Shown here: one piece after another, positions 1-8,145 of the stretch | Position numbering within the stretch: the stretch's first letter is position 1 | Layout of the letters: each line of letters opens with the position of its first letter | Assembly (NCBI GenBank): GCA_022729755.1 | Contig: DZAZ01000004.1 | Location: 1-58,029, forward strand | Source of the DNA: Helicobacter cetorum | GTDB lineage: Bacteria > Campylobacterota > Campylobacteria > Campylobacterales > BB28 | Reading direction: 5' to 3' | Length of the DNA stretch: 58,029 bases | Program-made: the position numbers and the translations under genes | The notes under the pieces: generated by a model | What the model was told of the DNA's origin: nothing | Database searches by the model: none | The model's input: the letters and a program-made list of their open reading frames with translations, nothing else

Positions 1-558
1 ATCTGAAGTAATTACAAGTTTTGCTTGTGCATCAATTATTCTATCTCTAAGCGATTCGGCTGAAAATCCACCAAATACAACAGAGTGAATAGCCCCAATT
101 CTAGCACAAGCAAGCATCATAAATGCCGTTTCTGGAATCATTGGCATATAAATTACAACTCTATCACCTTTTTTAATATTAAATTTATTTTTAAGTAAAT
201 TTGCAGTTTTGTTTACTTCATAATAAAGTTCTCTATATGTAATAACTTTTTTATCTCCAAGTTCACCCTCAAAAATAATTGCAGCTTTATTTTTTCTACT
301 ATTGAGATGCCTATCGATACATTGAGCAGAAACATTTAATTTGCCACCTAAAAACCATTTGTAAAATGGAGCATTACTTTCATCTAATACTTTTGAATAC
401 TTTTCAATCCACTCTATTTTTTCATCAGCAAATTTTGCCCAAAAACCCTGTAAATCCTCTTTTGCAAACTCCATTAATTCATTATATTCACAAATATTTT
501 TTACTCTTGCATTTTTTGCAAGCTCTTTATTTGGCTTAAAAATGGTTTTAATTTCCAT
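1..558 (-). CDS. acs: Acetyl-CoA synthetase, N-terminal part (cut by window start)
   Basis: The reverse strand reads openly from an ATG at 558, behind an AGGAGAAAA ribosome site at 560-570, to the first base of the window, giving the first 186 residues. The translation has the N-terminal acetyl-CoA synthetase pattern: [10 protein letters not shown], then an IDRHL segment, a [10 protein letters not shown] stretch and [13 protein letters not shown], which are typical of AMP-forming acetyl-CoA synthetases. The enzyme activates acetate with ATP and CoA in the cytoplasm. The adenylation motifs and the acetylated lysine lie outside the window. It is divergent from the thioredoxin-like gene. Identification is firm; completeness cannot be judged. 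Confidence 0.9.
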   Translation of the reverse strand, partial: MEIKTIFKPNKELAKNARVKNICEYNELMEFAKEDLQGFWAKFADEKIEWIEKYSKVLDESNAPFYKWFLGGKLNVSAQCIDRHLNSRKNKAAIIFEGELGDKKVITYRELYYEVNKTANLLKNKFNIKKGDRVVIYMPMIPETAFMMLACARIGAIHSVVFGGFSAESLRDRIIDAQAKLVITSD

Positions 559-728
559 TATTTTCTCCTTTTTCAATTTTAAAAATATTTTAACCTATCA
601 AAGTTCTATTTTTTATAAAATTAAAAAAAATTTCAATCATAAACACTTCATTAACATAAAATTAACAATTTTTTGTAAAAATTTTAATACCACCTCCTAA
701 ATTGATTTTTAGAATTTTTCTAAATTTC

Positions 729-757
729 TTGATAGTAATTTAAAAATATGTTAGAAT
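729..757 (+). promoter_or_regulatory. Sigma70-type promoter of the thioredoxin-like gene
   Basis: A TTGATA hexamer (729-734) is followed after exactly 17 bases by TAGAAT (752-757). The distance to the ATG at 790 is suitable for a short leader. Seen by eye; no start site is known. Confidence 0.55.
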
Positions 758-789
758 AGAGAAGATTTTTATTAAAAAAAGGGTTGATT

Positions 790-1197
790 ATGAAGTATTT
801 AATGCTATTTTTATTAAGTTTAAATTTTCTATATTCGGCAGAAATTACAAAAGTTAAGACATATAAAGAAGCAATTGAACTTGCAAACGAAAAAAATAAA
901 AAAGCTATGGTTATGCTGACAACGGCAGTTTGTCCGTGGTGTCATAAAATGAAAACCGCTACATTAAAAGATGATGCTGTTGTTAAATATGTGAGTGAGC
1001 ATTTTATTTTTGTAGAAGTTGATAGAGATGAAGATAAGGGCGAGTATCCAGAAGATTTATACTCAAGAATGGTACCGAGTTTTTCAATTGTTAATCCTAG
1101 CGATGAAGAGTTACTTTATCAAGTTATAGGTTATAAAACACCAGCTAAATTTTTAAAAGAGATAAATTTAAATTCTACAGAAGATGATAATTTATAA
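790..1197 (+). CDS. Secreted thioredoxin-like protein with CPWC site
   Basis: A 135-residue protein beginning MKYLMLFLLSLNFLYSA, a clear signal peptide, so the mature protein should be periplasmic. It carries a CPWC redox pair at residues 48-51 and the following thioredoxin-fold pattern, including a MVPSF segment with the cis-proline position. This resembles the SoxW/thioredoxin_7 group of periplasmic thiol-disulfide proteins. An in-frame TTG lies two codons upstream (784), but the ATG at 790 sits better behind the AAAAAGGG at 776-783. It stands just ahead of the cbb3 oxidase operon, so a role in keeping haem-binding cysteines reduced is possible, but this is inference. Confidence 0.75.
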   Translation: MKYLMLFLLSLNFLYSAEITKVKTYKEAIELANEKNKKAMVMLTTAVCPWCHKMKTATLKDDAVVKYVSEHFIFVEVDRDEDKGEYPEDLYSRMVPSFSIVNPSDEELLYQVIGYKTPAKFLKEINLNSTEDDNL

Positions 1198-1265
1198 TTT
1201 TTATCTTAATTATTAATACAACTTTGAAAGCCTACATTTTAAGCTTTTTATCATAAATATGAAAT

Positions 1266-1304
1266 TATAATTTTACCGACTAGTATTCTAAAGTCACTAG
1301 GAGG
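1266..1304 (+). promoter_or_regulatory. Probable ccoN promoter -10 and strong ribosome site
   Basis: A perfect TATAAT is at 1266-1271 with no good -35, as is usual in Campylobacterota. AGGAGG at 1299-1304 precedes the ATG at 1311. Short inverted CTAGT/ACTAG arms (1280-1284, 1296-1300) lie between the two; their meaning is unknown. Confidence 0.45.
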
Positions 1305-1310
1305 TAAAAT

Positions 1311-2780
1311 ATGCAAGCAGGTGGTGCTGCTATGGAATACGATTATAGGGTAGCTAAATGTTTTTCATTTGCTGCTATTCTATTTGGTATTATCGGAATG
1401 GGTATAGGTGTGTTTATTGCCTTTCAAATGGCATTTCCAGAACTTAACTATTTGTTTGGAGAATATGGTTCATTTTCTAGACTTAGACCTCTTCATACAA
1501 GTGGTGTAATTTTTGGGTTTACACTAAGTGGTATCTTTGCTACATGGTATTATATAGGGCAAAGAGTATTAAAGGTGTCTTTGAATGAACATCCATTTTT
1601 AGCTAATGTTGCTAGAGTTCACTTTTGGCTTTATATGCTTTTAATGGTAATAGCAGTTGTTACTTTATTTGCTGGTGTTACTACTTCAAAAGAGTATGCA
1701 GAGCTTGAGTGGCCAATAGATATTTTAGTTGTTGTTGTATGGGTTTCTTGGGGAATAAGTATATTTGGAACAATTTCTGTTAGAAGAGAAAAAACAATGT
1801 ATATCTCTATTTGGTATTTCATTGCAAGTTTCTTAGCTGTTTCAATGTTATTTATTACAAATAATCTTGAAATTCCAACAAGATTAGTTTCGGGTTATGG
1901 TGATTGGTATCATTCTGTTTCACTCTATGCAGGTACAAATGATGCATTAGTACAGTGGTGGTGGGGACACAATGCTGTTGCATTCGTTCTAACAGTTCCG
2001 ATTATTGCTATGATTTATTACTTTTTACCAAAAGAATCAGGTCAAGCAGTTTATTCATATAAACTTTCAATTTTGGCATTTTGGGGATTAATGTTTGTGT
2101 ATATTTGGGCTGGTGGTCACCACTTAATATATTCAACAGTACCTGATTGGATGCAAACAATGGGTTCAGTGTTTTCAGTAATATTAATTCTACCTTCTTG
2201 GGGTTCAGCAATTAATATGCTTTTAACTATGAAGGGACAATGGCATCAATTAAAAGAATCTCCATTAATTAAATTTATGGTTTTAGCTTCTACATTTTAT
2301 ATGCTTTCAACTCTTGAAGGTCCAATTCAAGCAATTAAATCAGTTAATGCATTAGCTCACTTTACAGATTGGATTCCAGGACATGTTCATGATGGAACAC
2401 TTGGATGGGTTGGATTTATGATTATGGCAGCAATTTTCCATATGGCTCCAAGATTTTATAAAAAAGAGTTATATTCTAAATCTTTAATGGAAAAACAATT
2501 CTGGCTACAAACAATAGGTATTGTACTGTATTTTAGTTCTATGTGGATAGCAGGTATTACTCAAGGTATGATGTGGAGAGCATCTGATGAATTTGGTAGT
2601 TTAGCTTATTCATTTATTGATACTGTTACAGTACTTCACCCATATTATACAATGAGAGCAGTTGGTGGTTTATTATACTTAGTAGGTTTCTTTATGTTTG
2701 CATATAATATATATATGACAATCACTAAATCAAAATCAATTGATAAAGAACCTGCTAATGCATCGCCAATGGCAGCTTAA
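1311..2780 (+). CDS. ccoN: cbb3-type cytochrome c oxidase subunit I
   Basis: The 489-residue product is the catalytic haem-copper subunit of the high-affinity cbb3 oxidase, reducing O2 to water in the inner membrane. The sequence shows about twelve hydrophobic segments, the early low-spin haem histidine in RLRPLHTSG, the copper-site WWWGHNAV, the paired GGHHLIYS histidines, and the late HVHDG high-spin haem region, all typical of CcoN. The start ATG is supported by AGGAGG seven bases upstream. It heads the operon ccoN-O-Q-P. Length and motifs are standard for the family. Confidence 0.97.
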   Translation: MQAGGAAMEYDYRVAKCFSFAAILFGIIGMGIGVFIAFQMAFPELNYLFGEYGSFSRLRPLHTSGVIFGFTLSGIFATWYYIGQRVLKVSLNEHPFLANVARVHFWLYMLLMVIAVVTLFAGVTTSKEYAELEWPIDILVVVVWVSWGISIFGTISVRREKTMYISIWYFIASFLAVSMLFITNNLEIPTRLVSGYGDWYHSVSLYAGTNDALVQWWWGHNAVAFVLTVPIIAMIYYFLPKESGQAVYSYKLSILAFWGLMFVYIWAGGHHLIYSTVPDWMQTMGSVFSVILILPSWGSAINMLLTMKGQWHQLKESPLIKFMVLASTFYMLSTLEGPIQAIKSVNALAHFTDWIPGHVHDGTLGWVGFMIMAAIFHMAPRFYKKELYSKSLMEKQFWLQTIGIVLYFSSMWIAGITQGMMWRASDEFGSLAYSFIDTVTVLHPYYTMRAVGGLLYLVGFFMFAYNIYMTITKSKSIDKEPANASPMAA

Positions 2781-2791
2781 AAGGAGTTAGA

Positions 2792-3475
2792 ATGTTTCAT
2801 TGGTTAGAAAGAAATCCATTTTTCTTTGCAGTAGGGGTTTTTATTGTTATAGCATTTGCAGGTTTAATAGAAATTTTACCTGATTTTGCTCAACAATCAA
2901 GACCAGTTGTAGGCACAAAACCATATTCAGTATTAGAACTTGCTGGAAGACATGTGTATATAAAAGATAGTTGTAATGCTTGTCACTCTCAATTAATTCG
3001 TCCATTTAAATCTGAAACAGATAGATATGGAATGTATTCTTTAAGTGGTGAATATGCTTATGATAGACCATTTTTATGGGGTTCAAAAAGAACAGGTCCA
3101 GATTTAATGAGAGTTGGTAACTACAGAACCACAGATTGGCACGAAAATCATATGTGGCAACCAACTTCAGTGGTTCCTGGTTCAATTATGCCAGCTTATA
3201 AACATGTGTTTAATCACGATGTAGATTTAGAAACAGTTTATGCCGAAGCTTATACTGTAAAAACAATTTTCAATACTCCATATGATAAAGATTTAGATGG
3301 AGATGGTCAAATTGATGTAAAACTAGGAACTTTTGAAGAAGCTAAAGCATTAGCTATGGAAGAAGCAAAAGTAATAGTTGCTGATATGAAAAACCAAGAT
3401 GTAAAAGATGCATTAGAAAAAGGCGAAATTAAAGAAATCGTTGCATTAATTGCATATTTAAACTCTCTAAAATAG
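2792..3475 (+). CDS. ccoO: cbb3-type cytochrome c oxidase subunit II, mono-haem
   Basis: A 227-residue protein with one N-terminal membrane anchor (about residues 11-30) and a periplasmic c-type haem motif CNACH at 61-65. WGSKRTGPDLMRVG and the PGSIMPAY segment with the axial methionine match FixO/CcoO. It passes electrons from CcoP to CcoN. The start follows AAGGAG (2781-2786) and lies 11 bases after ccoN. Nothing is missing. Confidence 0.96.
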   Translation: MFHWLERNPFFFAVGVFIVIAFAGLIEILPDFAQQSRPVVGTKPYSVLELAGRHVYIKDSCNACHSQLIRPFKSETDRYGMYSLSGEYAYDRPFLWGSKRTGPDLMRVGNYRTTDWHENHMWQPTSVVPGSIMPAYKHVFNHDVDLETVYAEAYTVKTIFNTPYDKDLDGDGQIDVKLGTFEEAKALAMEEAKVIVADMKNQDVKDALEKGEIKEIVALIAYLNSLK

Positions 3476-3494
3476 AATATTTAAGGAGAAAGTA

Positions 3495-3737
3495 GTGGAC
3501 ATAAGGGAAATACAAGCTTATGCTTACTTTTTCTTTACCGCTTTTTTAGTCGTAATTTTATATGGATATATTTTTCATCTATATAGAAGCGAAAAAAATG
3601 GAACTAGAGATTATGAAAAGTATGGAAAACTTGCGCTTGATGATGAAGTTCAATCCCAAGTATTAGAGGGATATGATAAAAAAGCTGAAAAGAAAGTAGA
3701 TAAAAAGGAGAATGTTGATGAGCTGGTTAGAAGATAG
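3495..3737 (+). CDS. ccoQ: cbb3-type oxidase small subunit CcoQ/FixQ
   Basis: An 80-residue protein starting at GTG behind AAGGAG. It has a single membrane helix (about residues 8-28) followed by a charged tail rich in lysine and glutamate. Size, place between ccoO and ccoP, and the YxxHLYRSEK pattern after the helix fit CcoQ, which stabilises the assembled oxidase. Its 3' end overlaps ccoP by 20 bases, so the ccoP ribosome site (AAGGAG, 3705-3710) lies inside this gene, suggesting translational coupling. Confidence 0.88.
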   Translation: MDIREIQAYAYFFFTAFLVVILYGYIFHLYRSEKNGTRDYEKYGKLALDDEVQSQVLEGYDKKAEKKVDKKENVDELVRR

Positions 3738-4566
3738 CGTCAATGCTCTGTCTCTTTTAGGTGCAGTAGTTATATTATTACTTACAGTTTTAATAGCTGG
3801 TAAGTATATTAAGCAGATGAAAGATGACACGGCAACTGGTGAACTTGCTGATGAGAAATGGGATGGAATTGGTGAATATAAAAATGAAGTACCAATAGGC
3901 TGGTCTGTAACTATATTAATTTTAATGGTATGGGGAGTATGGTACTTTTTTGCTGGTTATCCATTATGGTCTTATTCACAACTTGGTGAATGGAATGAAG
4001 ATACAAAAGCTCATAATGATAAATTTGAGAGTAAATGGGCAAATGCTGATAAAGAAACACTTAGTGCAATGGGTGAGTCTATATTTTTAGTTCAATGTGC
4101 ACCTTGTCACGGAACTACAGCTGAAGGAATGAGTGGAAAAGCTCAAAATTTAGTTGAGTGGGGACATGAAGAAGGTCTTGTAAATACAATTGTAAATGGC
4201 TCAAAAGGTCTTAATTATCCAATGGGTGAAATGCCTGGTGGAATGTTAGATACTGAAAGTGCAAAAGCAGTTGCATCTTATGTAATGGCTGAAATTTCAG
4301 AAAAGAAATCTACAAAACACCCTGAACTTGTAGAGACAGGTAAGGCTATGTTTGCTACTTGTGCTGGTTGCCACGGTGAAGATGGCAAAGGTATGGACGG
4401 TATGGCACCTAATTTAACTAAGTATGGAACAAGCGAATTTATTACAGAAGTTTTAGCTAAAGGTAAAAAAGGTCATATTGGTAAAATGCCATCATTTAAA
4501 GAGCCTATTTTAACAGCTATTCAACAAAAAGCTGTTGCAACTTATGTATTATCACTTAATAAGTAG
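3718..4566 (+). CDS. ccoP: cbb3-type cytochrome c oxidase subunit III, di-haem
   Basis: A 282-residue protein. There are two N-terminal membrane segments (about 10-30 and 60-80), then two cytochrome c domains with haem motifs CAPCH at 127-131 and CAGCH at 215-219. This is the standard FixP/CcoP layout for the subunit that takes electrons from soluble cytochrome c. An ATG at 3712 is only one base from the AAGGAG, so the ATG at 3718, seven bases from it, is the better start. It overlaps ccoQ. Confidence 0.95.
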   Translation: MSWLEDSVNALSLLGAVVILLLTVLIAGKYIKQMKDDTATGELADEKWDGIGEYKNEVPIGWSVTILILMVWGVWYFFAGYPLWSYSQLGEWNEDTKAHNDKFESKWANADKETLSAMGESIFLVQCAPCHGTTAEGMSGKAQNLVEWGHEEGLVNTIVNGSKGLNYPMGEMPGGMLDTESAKAVASYVMAEISEKKSTKHPELVETGKAMFATCAGCHGEDGKGMDGMAPNLTKYGTSEFITEVLAKGKKGHIGKMPSFKEPILTAIQQKAVATYVLSLNK

Positions 4567-4575
4567 GAGGAATAG

Positions 4576-4782
4576 ATGGCACAATACTTTAGACTACACG
4601 GTTTAGCTGGGATGTTAGTAGCAGTTGTTTTACTTTTATCAATAATTGCATTTTTAGGCACAAAAGCTGTAGCTGTTCAACAAAGTGAAGCTACAAATTT
4701 TTATAAAATAGAAAAACCATTTGAACTTAAAAAATTTGATAGAGCCAACGAAGCACAGTTAGTCATCGTTGGTAGTAAATAA
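4576..4782 (+). CDS. DUF4006 small membrane protein of the cbb3 operon
   Basis: A 68-residue protein with one strong hydrophobic segment (about residues 10-33) and a short polar tail. It matches the DUF4006 type of protein known in Campylobacterota just downstream of ccoP. A function in oxidase assembly or stability is likely from position but not established here. The start follows AGGAGG (4566-4571) and the gene is nine bases after ccoP. Confidence 0.75.
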   Translation: MAQYFRLHGLAGMLVAVVLLLSIIAFLGTKAVAVQQSEATNFYKIEKPFELKKFDRANEAQLVIVGSK

Positions 4783-4794
4783 GGAGAAATAGCT

Positions 4795-4896
4795 ATGGCT
4801 AATAAATTAGATGTAATTATTGGTTGGGGTTTAGTTGTGATGGCTTTCATTACTTTATGGGCAGTTACAACAGAAAATCACTTATATGTTGGTTAA
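4795..4896 (+). CDS. 33-residue single-helix membrane peptide
   Basis: A short reading frame with an excellent AAGGAG ribosome site (4781-4786) directly after the DUF4006 stop. The 33-residue product begins MANKLDVIIGWG and has one membrane helix (about residues 7-25) ending in HLYVG. Its stop lies inside the start of the next gene, an 11-base overlap, so the four genes form a tight chain. In its size and one-helix form it resembles small cbb3 accessory peptides such as CcoS, but the homology is not shown. Confidence 0.65.
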   Translation: MANKLDVIIGWGLVVMAFITLWAVTTENHLYVG

Positions 4897-5464
4897 TTTT
4901 ATAAGAGGGGTGTTCATCATCTCTCTTAGTTTTTCTTCAATTTATGCCTCTTTTATACTTGAAAATGATAACGATTTACTACCCCAAAAATCTATCGATA
5001 AAATGAATGAGATGGCAAGTGAACTAAAAGATAAAACAGGTATTTCAGCATTTGTTTTAGTAAAAAAAACTTTAAATGAAAAAAGTATTAAAGATTATGA
5101 AAAAGAGTACTCAAAAAATTTTACAACACCTTATGTATTATTTACATTTGCAGAAAGTGAACAAAAAATAGATATTATAAATTCACCTGAATTAAGTGAT
5201 AAATTTGATAAAAATGAAGTGTTAGATGATTATGTAATTCCGATTTTAATCGCAAAAGATAAAACTAATTTAAAATATGTAGCTGCTGTATTTAATGGTT
5301 ATGCTGAATTGATTGACCAAATAGCAAAATCTTATAATATAACATTAAATTCAAGTATAGGAAGTACTGGAAAAACAACATACAATATCGTAAATTATCT
5401 ATTTTGGGCAATGATGTTTAGTTTTGTACTAATATTTTTTTATGTTTTAAAAAGGAAAAAATAA
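4886..5464 (+). CDS. TPM-domain-like membrane protein
   Basis: A 192-residue protein with an N-terminal signal sequence (about 1-21), a soluble domain, and a C-terminal membrane helix (about 168-187) ending in KRKK. The soluble part (LPQKSIDKMNEMASELKDKTGI, then an alternating strand/helix pattern) resembles TPM domains, which are found in photosystem-II repair and YgcG-type proteins. Related genes sit behind ccoP in other Campylobacterota. There is no separate ribosome site; the start overlaps the preceding 33-residue peptide gene. A part in oxidase biogenesis is inferred only from position. Confidence 0.55.
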   Translation: MLVNFIRGVFIISLSFSSIYASFILENDNDLLPQKSIDKMNEMASELKDKTGISAFVLVKKTLNEKSIKDYEKEYSKNFTTPYVLFTFAESEQKIDIINSPELSDKFDKNEVLDDYVIPILIAKDKTNLKYVAAVFNGYAELIDQIAKSYNITLNSSIGSTGKTTYNIVNYLFWAMMFSFVLIFFYVLKRKK

Positions 5465-5994
5465 TGGATTTCATAAAAAGAGTTATAAAAGAAAAAAATT
5501 ATTGGCCTCATACCATCGTTGGAATGATTATTGGTATTGTTATAGCCATATTTTTTACTATTAAGATAGCTATTAATAATCCTGTCCAAGAAGAAAATAT
5601 TTTTATGGATACATATCAAAATGTAAATGAAAATATAAATAATATTTTATTATCACAAAGTGAATTTATGAAAAAGTATGAAGTGGAAATTATTAATGAG
5701 TATTTAAAATTTGGTGAAAATAGTATCAATATAAAAGTATTAGATAAAACTACAAAATCTTTAATTGAAAATGCTGATATAAAACTTCTTGTAACAAGAC
5801 CAGAAACTAGAGAATATGACCAAAAATTAGAAAATTTAAAGTATGAAAATGGAGTTTATATTGCAACTCCTATTAATATAGTTAAAGAGGGTAGATGGTT
5901 TATTATGCCTCAAATCAAAGTTGAGCAATTAACATTTTTTCAAAAATTAGAATATAATGGAACTAAAATTAAGAACTTCACAAGAATAAATTAA
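5464..5994 (+). CDS. FixH/CcoH-like membrane protein
   Basis: A 176-residue protein with one N-terminal membrane helix (about 19-37, after the KNYWPHTIVGMI stretch) and a periplasmic beta-rich domain ending in a GRWFIMPQI segment. This layout matches FixH/CcoH-like proteins, which are involved in copper supply and assembly of cbb3 oxidase. It begins on the last base of the preceding stop and closes the cbb3 operon. The adjoining P-type copper ATPase (CcoI) and CcoG are not present here. Confidence 0.65.
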   Translation: MDFIKRVIKEKNYWPHTIVGMIIGIVIAIFFTIKIAINNPVQEENIFMDTYQNVNENINNILLSQSEFMKKYEVEIINEYLKFGENSINIKVLDKTTKSLIENADIKLLVTRPETREYDQKLENLKYENGVYIATPINIVKEGRWFIMPQIKVEQLTFFQKLEYNGTKIKNFTRIN

Positions 5995-6045
5995 TTTTAA
6001 TTTCTATCCTCATAATTTACAGTTTTTAATCAAAAGGAATTTTTA

Positions 6046-7125
6046 ATGGCATTGAAAGTAAAAATAGAAAAAGCAATGATTGAAGAAATCTCTAAAAGCG
6101 AATTTAAAGTTTTAATTTTAGAAGAGAGTGCTTTTGTTAGAAAAGCTATGAAAACAAATCTTATAAAATTAGGTTTTAAAGAGAAAAATGTTCACGAAAC
6201 AGATAATGGAGAAGATGGATTTGCTTTTTTGATGGAAATCGATGGACTTGATTTTATAATTGTAGATTTAGCAATTCCTAAAATTAGTGGGGTTGATTTT
6301 ATTCAATCGGTTAAAAAAAATTCGGCTTATAAACATGTGCAAATTATTGCAATGGATAAAGAAGATAAAGTCGATGAAAATGCTAGAATTTTAAATAGAT
6401 TTGGAGTTTTTGATATTTTAGCAAAACCATTTACTCAAGATGAGTTTTTAAATATTTTTGTACCAAAGCTTCAAAAAATACTCAAAGTAGAAATAAAAGA
6501 AGAGTTAAAAGAACAAACAAAAGAAGAGTTAAAAGAAGAGAAAGATGATAAATCTGAAATAATTATTCAAAATTTACGAACTAAAGTTGAAAGTTTGGAA
6601 AGTGAAATTATTAAACTACAAAAAGAATTTAAAGTTGATGTGAATACTACGCTACTTTCAAATTACGGTTTAAACGAATCTCTAACTGATTATGAAAGAC
6701 TTTTTGAAAAGTTTAAAGAGAGACAAGATTATATGTTAGTTACCCTAAGAATGGATAAACTTGAAGTGCTTTATTTAAATTTTGGTGAAGCTATGATTGA
6801 TAATCTTGCAAAAACTTATGCTCTGATTTTCAAAAAATATATAAGTGGCGATAATATTTCTGCTTATGTTGGATATGGTAAATTTATGTTAGTTTTATCC
6901 ACTCACGAAGAGAAAGAGATAGAACAAAATTTTGAATTCATAAAAAAATTAAGTGGAACTTTAAAAGCTCAAAAAATAACTCTTAAGGAAAAAACAATTG
7001 CTCTAACTTTTAGTTGTGGTGTGGCACTTAGAAGTAAGTCAGGTAGTTTAAAAAATACTTTAGCAAAAGCTGATGAAAAGCTTCGTATAGCTATTAAAAA
7101 AGGTGGAAATGCAATAGAGTATTAA
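6046..7125 (+). CDS. Response regulator with degenerate GGDEF domain
   Basis: A 359-residue protein. Residues about 18-140 form a receiver domain; FIIVDLAIPKISG holds the phospho-acceptor aspartate and LAKPF the conserved lysine. A charged coiled coil (about 145-205, repeated KEELKE) links to a C-terminal domain with the GGDEF fold: MLVTLRMDKLEVLYLNFG, then YVGYGKFMLVL where the GG(D/E)EF loop should be, and the usual end KADEKLRIAIKKGGN. The loop reads GYGKF, so cyclic-di-GMP synthesis is unlikely. It may act as a receptor or scaffold. It converges on murG with a 4-base overlap. Confidence 0.7.
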   Translation: MALKVKIEKAMIEEISKSEFKVLILEESAFVRKAMKTNLIKLGFKEKNVHETDNGEDGFAFLMEIDGLDFIIVDLAIPKISGVDFIQSVKKNSAYKHVQIIAMDKEDKVDENARILNRFGVFDILAKPFTQDEFLNIFVPKLQKILKVEIKEELKEQTKEELKEEKDDKSEIIIQNLRTKVESLESEIIKLQKEFKVDVNTTLLSNYGLNESLTDYERLFEKFKERQDYMLVTLRMDKLEVLYLNFGEAMIDNLAKTYALIFKKYISGDNISAYVGYGKFMLVLSTHEEKEIEQNFEFIKKLSGTLKAQKITLKEKTIALTFSCGVALRSKSGSLKNTLAKADEKLRIAIKKGGNAIEY

Positions 7126-8132
7126 TTCAATAATAAATTTACTATCTCTTTTGCACCATTTGATGAAATTTCACTCTTTAATTTTTGGCTTATTTGACTT
7201 AAATCTTTATCTAATAATTCAAATATAAACTCTTCTTTTAACTCATCTTCAGTTTTTAAAAAACACAATCCTTTATCAGCTAAAAATTTAGCATTGTGAT
7301 ATTGATGATTTTTTGCCGCATAAGGATATGGTACAAATAAAGTTGGAACTTGATTTGCTACTAGTTCCCATAAAGTCGATGCTCCTGCTCTTGAAATTGC
7401 AAAGTCGGCTTCAGCTATTTTTTCTATTAAATTTTTATGAAAATTAAAAACATCAGCAACAATTTCCATTTTTTCATACTCTTTTTGTACTCTTAAAAAA
7501 TCATTGTCTCCCGTTTGATGAATGATTTTTATTCCCATTTTTGCTAAATCAGAAGCGATATAAAGTGCAAAAGAGTTGATGCTTCTAGCACCTTGACTTC
7601 CACCTAAAAAAATAATTGTTTTAATCTTTTTTCGTTCTCTTGCATTTTGAAAAAAATGCTCATCAATTGGATAATCTTTCACCTTTGAATTAAAATAAGA
7701 TGAAATAAACTCTTTTGCAAATGGTTTTAAAAACTTATTTGATTTTCCTATAATTGCATTTTGTTCGTGAATAAAAAGTTCTTTTCGTGAAAAAATACAA
7801 GCAAAACTAGCAGGTGCAGAAGAGTAACCACCAACACTAAAAACTTTTAAAATTTTCTCTTTTTTAAAAATTTTTTTCACATCTTTTGAAGCTTTATAAA
7901 TTTTAATTAAAGATTTTATCTTGCCTAAAAATCCCTGATTTACAACCCCTTTTGTATCAAAAAAATATTTTTGACTAAAACCTTCATCATTTTCAAACCA
8001 AGCCCTATCTTGTCCATAAGTTGAACCTATAAAAATAGGTTTTATTCCTCTTTTATTTAGTTCAGTTTTGATTGATTTTGCAATTTTCAAATGCCCACCA
8101 GTTCCACCGCCAGTAATTACTATATTACTCAT
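7122..8132 (-). CDS. murG: UDP-GlcNAc undecaprenyl-pyrophosphoryl-MurNAc-pentapeptide transferase
   Basis: This 336-residue GT28 glycosyltransferase makes lipid II at the inner face of the cytoplasmic membrane during peptidoglycan synthesis. The first glycine loop GGGTGGH is at residues 8-14; the second, FLGGSQGARSIN, and the SRAGASTLWE donor-binding segment are in place. The first loop ends GGHLKIA rather than the common GGHxxPA. It is 13 bases downstream of the giant secreted protein gene on the same strand. It is slightly short for the family but complete. Confidence 0.93.
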   Translation of the reverse strand: MSNIVITGGGTGGHLKIAKSIKTELNKRGIKPIFIGSTYGQDRAWFENDEGFSQKYFFDTKGVVNQGFLGKIKSLIKIYKASKDVKKIFKKEKILKVFSVGGYSSAPASFACIFSRKELFIHEQNAIIGKSNKFLKPFAKEFISSYFNSKVKDYPIDEHFFQNARERKKIKTIIFLGGSQGARSINSFALYIASDLAKMGIKIIHQTGDNDFLRVQKEYEKMEIVADVFNFHKNLIEKIAEADFAISRAGASTLWELVANQVPTLFVPYPYAAKNHQYHNAKFLADKGLCFLKTEDELKEEFIFELLDKDLSQISQKLKSEISSNGAKEIVNLLLN

Positions 8133-8145
8133 AAAATTCCCTTTT

